From: Jatrophihabitans sp.
GTDB lineage: Bacteria > Actinomycetota > Actinomycetes > Mycobacteriales > Jatrophihabitantaceae
Direction: 5' to 3'
Assembly (NCBI GenBank): GCA_004299665.1
Contig: SCQZ01000413.1
Location: 1 to 6,869, forward strand
Length of the DNA stretch: 6,869 bases
Shown here: in pieces, positions 1 through 5,889 of the stretch
How the letters are laid out: the number at the start of each line of letters is the position of its first letter
Position numbering within the stretch: the first letter of the stretch is position 1
Program-made: the position numbers and the translations under genes
The notes under the pieces: generated by a model
The model's input: only the letters and a program-made list of their open reading frames with translations
The model's database searches: none
What the model was told of the DNA's origin: nothing

Positions 1-307
1 ACTCGCCTTCCTGCGACTGGCCACCCGGTCGTCGATCTTCCCGCACCCGCTCACCCTCGAGGAAGCCACGAGCCAGGTCCAGGACTGGATCACCGCTCCG
101 GGCACGGCGATGATCGAGCCCCTCCCCGACCATGCGCGGGTACTGACCGCCATGCTCCGGCAGGCCGACGCCGGTGGGAATCTCGTCAACGACGCGCACC
201 TCGCGGCACTCGCGCTGTCGCACCGCGCCGACCTGGTGTCCTACGACAGCGACTTCGAACGTTTCCGGGAGCTCCGGCGATTTCGCCCGGACGACCTGCT
301 GGCGTGA
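1..307 (+). CDS. VapC-type PIN-domain toxin ribonuclease, 3' part
   Basis: The reading frame enters from the left edge (first full codon at base 2) and gives 101 residues ending at TGA 305-307. The visible sequence begins LAFLRLATR, continues with an IFPHPLT segment, and carries the C-terminal PIN signature NLVNDAHLAALAL followed by LVSYDSDFERF. This is the pattern of actinobacterial VapC toxins of about 130-145 residues. In this family the Asp of NDAHLA and the Asp residues of YDSDF belong to the Mg2+-binding acidic cluster that cleaves RNA. About 35-40 N-terminal residues, including the first catalytic Asp, lie outside the window, as would a VapB antitoxin, normally encoded just upstream. 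The position after the first Leu, Glu in some VapC groups, is Ala here. That is common in related sequences as I recall them, so it does not by itself indicate inactivity. An internal ATG at 110 would cut the fold and is not the start. Family assignment is strong; target RNA is unknown. Confidence 0.88.
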   Translation, partial: LAFLRLATRSSIFPHPLTLEEATSQVQDWITAPGTAMIEPLPDHARVLTAMLRQADAGGNLVNDAHLAALALSHRADLVSYDSDFERFRELRRFRPDDLLA

Positions 308-329
308 GCGGCAACGGATGACCGCTCAC
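304..329. terminator. Palindromic hairpin between convergent genes
   Basis: GTGAGCGG (304-311) and CCGCTCAC (322-329) form a perfect 8-bp inverted repeat around a 10-nt loop. The left arm contains the toxin-gene stop TGA (305-307) and the right arm contains the complement of the ligase-gene stop (326-328). The structure can form in either transcript. There is no T-tract on either side, as is common for GC-rich actinobacterial terminators. Its position exactly between two converging genes makes a bidirectional terminator the simplest reading. This is inferred from structure and position alone. Confidence 0.5.
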
Positions 330-1897
330 ACGGTCTGGCGGCCCTCCCAGTACGGCCGGCGCAGCTCCCGTTTGAGGATCTTGCCCGTGGGGTTGCGCGG
401 GAACTCGGCGACGACGTCGACGCTGCGCGGGCACTTGTACCGCGCCAGGTGGGCGGCGCAGTAGTCGATCAGCTCCGACTCCCCCACCTCGCGGCCGGAG
501 TGCAGGGTGATCACCGCCTTCACCGCCTCCCCCCACCGCTCGTCGGGGACGCCGATGATCGCCGCCTCGGCCACCGCCGGGTGTTCGTTCAGGACGCGCT
601 CGATCTCCGGCGAGTAGATGTTCTCCCCGCCTGAGATGATCATGTCCTTGAGCCGGTCCTCCACGTAGACGTACCCGTCGGCGTCGACCCGGCCCAGGTC
701 GCCGCTGCGCAGCCACCCGTCCGCGGTGACCGTCGCCGCCGTCTCGTCGGCCTTGTTGAGGAAGCCCTTCATCACCTGCGGCGACCGGAACCACAACTCG
801 CCGTGTCCGCCGGGCGGGACGTCCTCGCCGGTGACCGGATCGACGACGCGGAGCTCCGCCCCCGGGATGAGCTTCCCGGCGCTGGCGAGCCGCTCCGGGT
901 GATCCGGGTCCCGGTGCTCCGCCGGCATCAGGTGGGTGATGACGCCGCCGACCTCGGTCATGCCGTACACCTGGATGAACTCGGTGTCCGGCCAGGCGGC
1001 GATCGCCCGGCGCAGCAGCGGCAGCGGCATCGGCGACGCCCCGTAGCAGTACGTCCGCAGCCGCCCGAACAGCGCGATCGCCTGCGGGCCGGCCTGCAGC
1101 ACCTGCGCCAGCACCGCCGGCACGAGGAAGGTGCGGTTCGCCCCGGCCATGATCGCCGCGGCCAGCGAGGCGCCGTCGGCCTCGCGCGTCATGACGGTGG
1201 GCACGCCGTCGTGCACCCCGAACTGGATGTACGACGTGCCGCCGACGTGGAACAGCGGCATGGCCACCATGTTCTTGTCGCCGGGCTCGAAGCCCCAGCC
1301 CTCGTGGGCGTTGAGGGTGTGCGCGATGAGGTTGGCCTGGGTGAGCATGACACCCTTCGGCCGCCCGGTGGTGCCGGAGGAGTACATGACGACGCACACG
1401 TCCTGCGGCGTGGTCTCGGCGGACCTGCCGCGCGGGGTCGCGCTCGCCAGCAGCGCCTCGTACGCGTCACCGTCGCCGCCGTCCGGCGTCACCTCGACCA
1501 CCTGCTCCACGCGCGGGATCCGGTCCCGGAGCTTGCCGACCAGCGGCAGCAGCCCGGTACCGACGACCAGCACCCGCGCGCCGGAGTCGTTCACGGCGTA
1601 GTCGACCTCGTCCCCGGCCAGGCGCCAGTTGAAGATCGCCGTCGCCGCGCCGAGGCTGGCCGCGGCGAAGGTCAGCTCGACGGTGGCGGGGTGGTTCTTG
1701 TCCAGGCTCCCGACGACGTCGCCGCGGCCGATGCCCAACTCGTGCAGCGCCCCGGCGAGCCGCCGCACCCGCTCGTTCCACTGCCCCCAGGTCCACGTGC
1801 GGTCCAGGTAGGTCAGCGCCTCCCCGTCGGGGTCCACCGCGGCCCAGTGCGCCAGTCGCTCGTCGAGGAAGACGGGGTCCGGCAGCGTGGCGTCCAT
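326..1897 (-). CDS. Fatty-acyl-CoA ligase (AMP-dependent synthetase, ANL superfamily)
   Basis: The protein has 523 residues, a normal full length. It should activate a carboxylic acid, probably a fatty acid, with ATP to an acyl-adenylate and transfer it to coenzyme A in the cytosol. Visible ANL motifs in order: the phosphate-binding loop SSGTTGRPKG (173-182), YGMTE (311-315), the ribose-binding Asp in RSGD (397-400) followed by LGRVD, the hinge region VEDRLKDMIISGGENIYSPE (412-431), and the C-terminal PTGK, whose Lys506 is the expected catalytic lysine of the adenylation half-reaction. The ending YWEGRQTV is typical of actinobacterial FadD-like proteins. The start ATG (1897-1895) gives a natural N-terminus with no obvious Shine-Dalgarno, but an extended -10-like element lies immediately upstream, which points to leaderless translation. 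It lies 28 nt downstream of the DUF3040 gene on the same strand, so co-transcription is also possible. The substrate cannot be read from sequence; an aryl or bile-acid/steroid side-chain acid is the main alternative to a fatty acid. Confidence 0.95.
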   Translation of the reverse strand: MDATLPDPVFLDERLAHWAAVDPDGEALTYLDRTWTWGQWNERVRRLAGALHELGIGRGDVVGSLDKNHPATVELTFAAASLGAATAIFNWRLAGDEVDYAVNDSGARVLVVGTGLLPLVGKLRDRIPRVEQVVEVTPDGGDGDAYEALLASATPRGRSAETTPQDVCVVMYSSGTTGRPKGVMLTQANLIAHTLNAHEGWGFEPGDKNMVAMPLFHVGGTSYIQFGVHDGVPTVMTREADGASLAAAIMAGANRTFLVPAVLAQVLQAGPQAIALFGRLRTYCYGASPMPLPLLRRAIAAWPDTEFIQVYGMTEVGGVITHLMPAEHRDPDHPERLASAGKLIPGAELRVVDPVTGEDVPPGGHGELWFRSPQVMKGFLNKADETAATVTADGWLRSGDLGRVDADGYVYVEDRLKDMIISGGENIYSPEIERVLNEHPAVAEAAIIGVPDERWGEAVKAVITLHSGREVGESELIDYCAAHLARYKCPRSVDVVAEFPRNPTGKILKRELRRPYWEGRQTV

Positions 1898-1911
1898 AAC
1901 GAACTATGGCA
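1898..1911 (-). promoter_or_regulatory. Extended -10-like element before the acyl-CoA ligase
   Basis: On the - strand the sequence reads TGC-CATAGT-TCGTT-ATG. CATAGT (1908-1903) matches 4 of 6 positions of TATAAT and is preceded by the TGn of an extended -10. Counting the final T as -7 puts the transcript start within a base or two of the ligase ATG. No ribosome-binding site is visible, so a leaderless mRNA fits. The stretch is AT-rich for this window. I see no convincing -35 element. Confidence 0.35.
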
Positions 1912-1925
1912 CCGAACCGGGCCGG

Positions 1926-2207
1926 TCAGCGGCGCGGGTTGCCCCGCGCGAACGCGTGCTTCACCCGGACCGCGGCACGGCCGGCGACGACGCCGAGCCC
2001 GAACCCGACGAGCCCCACGCACAACACGGCCACCTCCGGCGGGGCGAAGATCGCCGAGCACACGCACCCGGCGACGAGCAGCGACCAGCCGATCGCGACG
2101 GAGAAGGGGGTCGTCAGGGCCCGCAGCAGCAGCGGCCGGGCGTCGACCTGCACGAGGTCGTGCTCGATCTCGTTCAGGACGCGGCGTTCGTAGTCGGACA
2201 GGGCCAT
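1926..2207 (-). CDS. DUF3040-family small membrane protein
   Basis: This 93-residue protein starts MALSDYERRVLNEIEHDLV, the charged, amphipathic N-terminal opening characteristic of actinobacterial DUF3040 proteins. Two hydrophobic stretches follow (about 34-54 and 57-79), then a basic tail, RVKHAFARGNPRR. The fold implied is a short cytoplasmic helix plus a two-helix membrane hairpin with both ends in the cytoplasm. The function of DUF3040 is not known to me and I assign none. The frame stays open further upstream, but the family-like start at 2207 and the 71-nt gap to the deacetylase argue against the longer form. There is no Shine-Dalgarno before the ATG; a TANNNT element sits just upstream. 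At 93 residues it is slightly short for the family, mainly because the C-terminal extension is missing. The ligase gene follows 28 nt downstream. Confidence 0.82.
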   Translation of the reverse strand: MALSDYERRVLNEIEHDLVQVDARPLLLRALTTPFSVAIGWSLLVAGCVCSAIFAPPEVAVLCVGLVGFGLGVVAGRAAVRVKHAFARGNPRR

Positions 2208-2216
2208 CGCATCGCC

Positions 2217-2222
2217 ATCGTA
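2217..2222 (-). promoter_or_regulatory. Candidate -10 box for a leaderless DUF3040 transcript
   Basis: TACGAT on the - strand (2222-2217) fits the actinobacterial TANNNT -10 pattern. Taking its last T as -7 predicts a start near 2210, only about 3 nt before the ATG at 2207, which also lacks a Shine-Dalgarno. No recognisable -35 hexamer is present about 17 bp upstream. A six-base match in this context is weak evidence on its own. Confidence 0.3.
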
Positions 2223-2245
2223 TGTCGGCGCCCGGCGGTCGGGGG

Positions 2246-2275
2246 CGGCGATCGGATGCTGCCCGCCCGATGCCG
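2246..2275 (-). terminator. Bulged hairpin after the deacetylase gene
   Basis: On the - strand, starting 3 nt after the deacetylase stop, CGGCATCGG (2275-2267) pairs with CCGAT-C-GCCG (2255-2246) through nine base pairs with one bulged C and an 11-nt loop. No U-tract follows. It is well placed to end the glycosyltransferase-deacetylase transcript before the DUF3040 gene. Terminator function is inferred. Confidence 0.38.
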
Positions 2276-2278
2276 TGT

Positions 2279-3040
2279 TCAAACGATGAAATGCTCCGCC
2301 AGCGGACCCACCCGCAGGCCGCGCTCCCGGCACCCGGCGACGATCGGCCCGAGCGCATCCAGGGCCCGCCGCCACGACCCCGGCGCCGAGGTGATGTCGC
2401 TGTCGTGCAGCAGCACGACGCCGCCGGGCCGGACCGCGGCACCGATCCGGGAGGCGATGCCCGACGCCGTGGCGCCGGCCGACCAGTCCCGCCCGTCGGC
2501 GGTCCACAGCACCGCCCGCATCCCGAGCCGGGCCCCGGCGAGCAGCCCGGCGCCGGTGGGGATGCCGTGCGGCGGCCGCCAGAACCGCGGCGTGCAGCCG
2601 GTCACCTCCGCGACCAGGTCCCGGCTCCGGCGCAGGTCCGCGGCGGTCGCCCGCGGCGTGCGCAGCAGGTGCGGTCGGTGCGACCAGCCGTGCACGGCGA
2701 CCTCGTGGCCGGCGGCCGCGGTACCGGCCGCGACCTCGGGCGCCGCCTGCACCTGCGTGCCGAGCAGGAAGAAGGTCGCCCGCACATCGAGACGGTCGAG
2801 CGCCTCGACGAACAGCGGGGTCGAACGGGCGTCGGGTCCGTCGTCGAAGGTGAGGGCGACATGATCACCCGCGCCGACCCCGCACAGCCGTGGCAGCACC
2901 GCCCGCCGCAGCGGGCCCACGGCAGCGACGCTGGGCAGCAGGTGCGCGGCGGCGACGACACCTACGGCACCGGCGGCACTCGCGGCACCCGCGGACAGCA
3001 CCGCGCTACGCACGGCTGCCCGTGCGGGCGAGGACGACAT
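2279..3040 (-). CDS. Polysaccharide deacetylase, CE4/NodB domain, membrane-anchored or secreted
   Basis: This 253-residue protein should remove N- or O-acetyl (or formyl) groups from a sugar polymer or glycolipid, using a divalent metal. Residues about 8-40 are Ala/Val/Gly-rich after an Arg-containing N-terminus and look like a signal anchor. No clear AxA cleavage site is visible, so it probably acts outside the cytoplasmic membrane. CE4 motifs in order: TFDDGPD (64-70, catalytic and metal Asp), HGWSH (117-121, metal-binding His pair), RPPHG (155-159), DGRDW (182-186) and LLHDSD (210-215, catalytic His212). RPPHG has His where many members have Tyr, and HGWSH has Gly where the textbook motif has Ser/Thr; both are tolerated variants, and all metal-site residues are present. 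The ATG at 3040 lies 35 nt inside the end of the upstream glycosyltransferase gene, with GGA about 8-9 nt before it. This indicates tight co-expression and perhaps action on that enzyme's product. Peptidoglycan or another wall glycan is the alternative substrate. Confidence 0.93.
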   Translation of the reverse strand: MSSSPARAAVRSAVLSAGAASAAGAVGVVAAAHLLPSVAAVGPLRRAVLPRLCGVGAGDHVALTFDDGPDARSTPLFVEALDRLDVRATFFLLGTQVQAAPEVAAGTAAAGHEVAVHGWSHRPHLLRTPRATAADLRRSRDLVAEVTGCTPRFWRPPHGIPTGAGLLAGARLGMRAVLWTADGRDWSAGATASGIASRIGAAVRPGGVVLLHDSDITSAPGSWRRALDALGPIVAGCRERGLRVGPLAEHFIV

Positions 3041-4085
3041 CGGCGGCGTCCGCGCCCGACGGCGCGAAAGCGGCGGGGCGCGCCCGACGTACGGCCGCCC
3101 GCAGAGTGCGCGGATCCGCGGCCGGCGTGGCCAGCCCGACCTGCGCGAGGACGCGGGCGTTCAGACGGCCGTGCCCCGGCAGCGGCTTGTACTCGACGAC
3201 CGGGCATCCCACCGACAATGCCTCCCAGCAGGTCAGCCCGCCGGCGTTGTCGACGAGGACGTCGGCGGCGGTCAGGACGCCCGCCACGTCCTCGGTCCAG
3301 CCCAGCGGGACGACACCCGGCCGGCCCGTCAGCGCGCGGCGCAGCGCCTGGTCACGACCGCACAGCACGACCGCCGTCACGCCGGGATCCCCGGCCAGCG
3401 CCCCGACCGTGCCGAGGACGTCCCCCGCCGCCCACGACCCGCCGCTGACGAGCACGACCCGCCCCCGAAGCGCCAGCGCCGCGCGCGCGGCCTCCCGCTG
3501 CGGGGGACGGGCGAACTCGGGGCGCAGCAGCGGCCGCACCAGTTCGGCGGTGACGCCGAGACGGCGCAGGTCGGCCACGGTCCGCGGCAGGAACGCCAGG
3601 TACCGGTCCCCGCGCGCCCCGAGCCAGTACGGGTGCGCCGCCGGGTCGGTGACGATCGTGATCACCGGCACGTCGAGCTGCCCGCGCGCCCGCAGGCGTC
3701 CCAGGCACTGCGAGCCGAGGTTGTAGGTGCTCACCACGACGTCGGGCCGCACCTGGGCGACACGCTGCGCGATCGCGTCGGCGAACGGCCCGTCCCCGAG
3801 CGCGGTGAGGCGCTCCATCGCCCCGGGGCGGCGAGCCCAGAACCGCATCGCGCCGTCGTAGAGCCACGGCGCGCGCGACAGCAGCGTGCGGTAGGTACGC
3901 CGCAGCCGGAGACCGGCCACCGGTACGTCAGCGACCAGGTCGACGGTCGTGATCTCCGCCGCGCGGTCGCGCAGCCGGCGGGCCAGTTCGGCGGCCACCG
4001 CGACGTGGCCGGCGCCCATCGCGGCGGTCACGATCAGCACCCGCCCCACCGGCTCCGGTGTCGTGTACCCCCGGTCCTCACCCAC
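3006..4085 (-). CDS. Glycosyltransferase of the MGDG synthase / MurG (GT-B, GT28-like) type
   Basis: Taken from GTG 4085 the protein has 359 residues. It shows the two-domain GT-B pattern. The N-terminal strand GRVLIVTAAMGAGHVAVA (14-31), with the GAGH loop, matches the lipid-acceptor domain of monogalactosyldiacylglycerol synthases. PDVVVSTYN (114-122) and VITIVTDPAAHPYW (141-154) are typical of the same family. The C-terminal nucleotide-sugar domain has VVLVSGGSW (210-218) and VLVDNAGGLTCWEALSVGCP (276-295), followed by PGHGRLNA (303-310). It should transfer a sugar from a UDP-sugar to a lipid at the inner membrane face. GTG 4085 is chosen because AAGG lies 7 nt upstream (4096-4093) and the first strand is kept. 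GTG 4049 (347 residues, GGAG 3 nt upstream) is an alternative. The ATG at 4019 is too late because it cuts the first strand. The frame stays open far upstream, but that part is antisense to a transporter gene. The 3' end overlaps the deacetylase gene by 35 nt. Donor sugar and acceptor lipid are unknown. Confidence 0.88.
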   Translation of the reverse strand: MGEDRGYTTPEPVGRVLIVTAAMGAGHVAVAAELARRLRDRAAEITTVDLVADVPVAGLRLRRTYRTLLSRAPWLYDGAMRFWARRPGAMERLTALGDGPFADAIAQRVAQVRPDVVVSTYNLGSQCLGRLRARGQLDVPVITIVTDPAAHPYWLGARGDRYLAFLPRTVADLRRLGVTAELVRPLLRPEFARPPQREAARAALALRGRVVLVSGGSWAAGDVLGTVGALAGDPGVTAVVLCGRDQALRRALTGRPGVVPLGWTEDVAGVLTAADVLVDNAGGLTCWEALSVGCPVVEYKPLPGHGRLNARVLAQVGLATPAADPRTLRAAVRRARPAAFAPSGADAADVVLARTGSRA

Positions 4086-4092
4086 ACCGATA

Positions 4093-4096
4093 CCTT
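4093..4096 (-). promoter_or_regulatory. Ribosome-binding site deciding the glycosyltransferase start
   Basis: AAGG on the - strand is separated by 7 nt from GTG 4085. It is the best-spaced purine-rich site near the N-terminal end of this gene and is the reason for preferring 4085 over the in-frame GTG codons at 4049 and 4040. Confidence 0.45.
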
Positions 4097-4116
4097 GCCA
4101 CGGCACGATGAGGGGG

Positions 4117-4965
4117 ATGGTCCCCTTCAGCCTCTTCCTCGCAGCGGTCGCCGCCGGCTGCAACGCGCTGTCCAGCGTGCTGCAGCGCAAGGTGAACCGC
4201 GAGGCCGAAGAGCAGGAGTTCGGGCTGCGGCTGCTGGGCGAGATCCTGCACCGCCCGCTGTGGCTGGTCGCGCTCGTGGCGATGACCGCGTCGTTCCTGC
4301 TGCAGGCCGCCGCGCTGGCGACCGGGACGCTGTCCTCGGTGGAGCCGGTCCTGGCGATCGAGTTGCCGCTCACGCTGATCTTCGGCGGGATGCTGCTGGC
4401 GCACCGCGTCGCGCCCCGCGAGTGGACGGCGGCGGCGGTGCTGGCCGGAGGGCTGGCGCTGTTCATCGCCGCGCTCGACCCGCGCGACGGCAACCCCCAC
4501 AAGTCCCCGACGTGGCTGGTGGTCCTGGCGGTCTTCGGGACGTTCGGCGGCATCGCGGGCACCGTCGTCGCCGGCCGGCTCGGGCCGCGCCGGTGGCGGG
4601 CGGCCTGGTTCGGCGTGGCGGCCGGCAGCGGGTTCGGGCTGACCGCCTGCCTGATCAAGCTCTCCATGACCCAGCTGCAGGACGGCGGCGTGGCGGGCCT
4701 GCTCACCGCCTGGCAGACCTACGGGTTCGTCGCCTGCGGCATCGGGTCGGTGATCCTCGTCCAGGCCGCGCTGCACGCGGGAACGCTCGTCGCGGCACAG
4801 CCCGGCATCACCTTGTTCGACCCGCTGGTCTCGCTGCTGTGGGGGACGATCGTGCTCGACGAGCACACCCGGACCAGCGGTCCGGCTCTCGCGTTCGCGG
4901 TGCTGGGGGCGGCGCTCATGGTGGCGCCGGTCTTCGTGCTCGCCCGCTCCCCGGCGGTCGGCTGA
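4117..4965 (+). CDS. DMT-superfamily (EamA/NIPA-like) transporter, first of a pair
   Basis: This 282-residue integral membrane protein has about nine or ten hydrophobic helices (approximately 2-20, 46-66, 72-95, 104-120, 131-152, 162-182, 197-218, 222-245, 255-276). The layout is the duplicated DMT one: each half carries an acidic-Pro element, VEPVLAIELPL (75-85) and FDPLVSLLWG (234-243). SSVLQRKV after helix 1 resembles NIPA-type proteins, whose eukaryotic members move Mg2+, so a cation, a small metabolite or a lipid-linked sugar are all possible substrates. ATG 4117 is preferred because its N-terminus aligns with the downstream paralogue to within three residues. ATG 4108 in the same frame adds three residues. 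AGGGGG lies between the two ATGs, crowding the second, and TACCTT at 4091-4096 could be a -10 for a near-leaderless start at 4108. Its stop overlaps the next start by one base, indicating translational coupling. Confidence 0.88.
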   Translation: MVPFSLFLAAVAAGCNALSSVLQRKVNREAEEQEFGLRLLGEILHRPLWLVALVAMTASFLLQAAALATGTLSSVEPVLAIELPLTLIFGGMLLAHRVAPREWTAAAVLAGGLALFIAALDPRDGNPHKSPTWLVVLAVFGTFGGIAGTVVAGRLGPRRWRAAWFGVAAGSGFGLTACLIKLSMTQLQDGGVAGLLTAWQTYGFVACGIGSVILVQAALHAGTLVAAQPGITLFDPLVSLLWGTIVLDEHTRTSGPALAFAVLGAALMVAPVFVLARSPAVG

Positions 4966-5864
4966 TGCTGTTCGTCATCGGTATCGCCGCGGCGTTCAGC
5001 CTCGGCCTGGGCTGGGTGCTGCAGCAGCGCGTGGCCGCACACGCCGCGCTGTCGGAGCTGCTGTCGTGGCGGCTGCTGCTGCACCTGATGCACAAGCGGG
5101 TCTGGTGGCTGGGCATCCTGGCCATGATCGCGGGGCAGGCGCTCGGGGCGCTCGCGCTCGACCGCGGCCCGGTCGCGCTCATCGAGCCGCTGCTGTCGGC
5201 GAACCTGCTGTTCGCGTTCCTGATCGCCGCCTGGATCGGGCGCACCCGGGTCCGGCTGCTCGAGGTGTCCGGTGCCCTGTTGCTGTGCGCCGCCCTCGGC
5301 GTCTTCATCGCCGTCGGCGACCCGCGGTCGCAGACCCACGTCGATCCGAGCCTGGCCTCGATCGTCCTGGGCGCGGGCGTCACGGCAGGGGTCGTCGCCG
5401 TCATCGTGGTGCTCGCCAAGCGGCAGCGCACGCTCGCTGCCGAGTCGGTGCTCATCGCCTGCGGCGCCGGGCTGCTGTACGGCCTGCAGGACGTCGCGAC
5501 GCGCGCATCCCTGCTGGACGTCGACTCCGGCGGGCTGCTGTCGGCGTTGCGCTCCCCCTGGTTCGTGGTGGTCGTCGCCTCGGCCGCCTTCGGGCTGCTG
5601 CTGACCCAGAGCGCCTTCCGGGCGGCGCGGCTGGATCACTCCCTGCCGCCGACGACGGCCGCCGAGCCCATCGCAGGGATCGCGCTGGGCATCACGATCC
5701 TCGACGACCACCTGAACGCCGGGCCGCTGCAACTGGCCGTCGAGGCGCTGTGCCTGGTCGCCATGATCGGCGGCGTCGTGCTCATCGGTCGCTCGTCCGC
5801 ACTCAGCAAATCCATCCATGAGCACCACAGCAGCAAGGGTGAGAACGCCGGCACCCCTGGGTAG
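4965..5864 (+). CDS. DMT-superfamily (EamA/NIPA-like) transporter, second of a pair
   Basis: This 299-residue membrane protein is a paralogue of the gene before it. Shared features in the same order: VLQQRV (18-23) after helix 1, RVWWLGILAMIAGQALGALA (45-64), the element IEPLLSANLL (73-82) in the first half and AEPIAGIALGITILDDHL (233-250) in the second, and a terminal helix ending VVLIGRSS. About ten helices are predicted. The start ATG (4965-4967) shares its A with the preceding TGA stop, so translation is probably coupled and the two may form a heterodimer. After the last helix a 22-residue hydrophilic tail carries HEHH (285-288), which the partner lacks. It could lie in the cytoplasm and might bind metal, but this is speculative. 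Transport substrate is not determinable. ctaD begins 32 nt downstream on the same strand. Confidence 0.9.
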   Translation: MLFVIGIAAAFSLGLGWVLQQRVAAHAALSELLSWRLLLHLMHKRVWWLGILAMIAGQALGALALDRGPVALIEPLLSANLLFAFLIAAWIGRTRVRLLEVSGALLLCAALGVFIAVGDPRSQTHVDPSLASIVLGAGVTAGVVAVIVVLAKRQRTLAAESVLIACGAGLLYGLQDVATRASLLDVDSGGLLSALRSPWFVVVVASAAFGLLLTQSAFRAARLDHSLPPTTAAEPIAGIALGITILDDHLNAGPLQLAVEALCLVAMIGGVVLIGRSSALSKSIHEHHSSKGENAGTPG

Positions 5865-5889
5865 GCAGTCCTCAGCAGACTGCGAGGAC
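5865..5889 (+). promoter_or_regulatory. Ribosome-binding site of ctaD within two mutually exclusive hairpins
   Basis: The site GAGGA (5884-5888) precedes ATG 5897 by 8 nt. Two overlapping short stems are possible. In A, GCAGTC (5865-5870) pairs with GACTGC (5878-5883), loop 7 nt, leaving GAGGA free. In B, GTCCTC (5868-5873) pairs with GAGGAC (5884-5889), loop 10 nt, masking it. The two share bases and cannot coexist. The ribosome-binding site is well supported; any switching role is inference, since both stems are only 6 bp. Confidence 0.5.

Noticed and set aside
320..335. A 5-bp stem GACCG/CGGTC near the ligase stop
   Set aside because: It is shorter than, and overlaps, the perfect 8-bp stem at 304-329, which is the better candidate.
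186..1397. A 403-codon - strand frame inside the ligase gene
   Set aside because: It is the same strand in a shifted frame, with an Arg/Gly/Ala-rich product, while the ligase frame has every ANL motif. There is no sign of a frameshift.
2208..2507. N-terminal extension of the DUF3040 frame up to 2507
   Set aside because: It overlaps the end of the deacetylase gene in another frame and its translation is Arg-rich shadow sequence. The family start MALSDYE is at 2207.
803..3448. An 881-codon open frame on the + strand opposite the ligase, DUF3040 and deacetylase genes
   Set aside because: Its translation is Arg/Pro/Gly-rich low-complexity sequence with no recognisable domain, and it runs antisense through three well-supported genes. 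Long empty frames of this kind are expected at this GC content.
4086..4706. N-terminal extension of the glycosyltransferase frame up to 4706
   Set aside because: It lies antisense to the first DMT transporter, is Ser/Ala/Pro-rich and has no domain. The family N-terminal strand begins at about 4046, just after the GTG at 4085.
3171..4964. The long + strand open frame that runs in-frame into the second DMT transporter, suggesting a giant fusion
   Set aside because: The upstream part is antisense to the glycosyltransferase and then out of frame within the first DMT gene. The protein-like sequence begins exactly at ATG 4965, which overlaps the previous stop.
5837..5856. A 5-bp stem GGGTG/CACCC inside the tail of the second DMT gene
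   Set aside because: It is too short, has a 10-nt loop and lies inside coding sequence; it is not distinguishable from chance.
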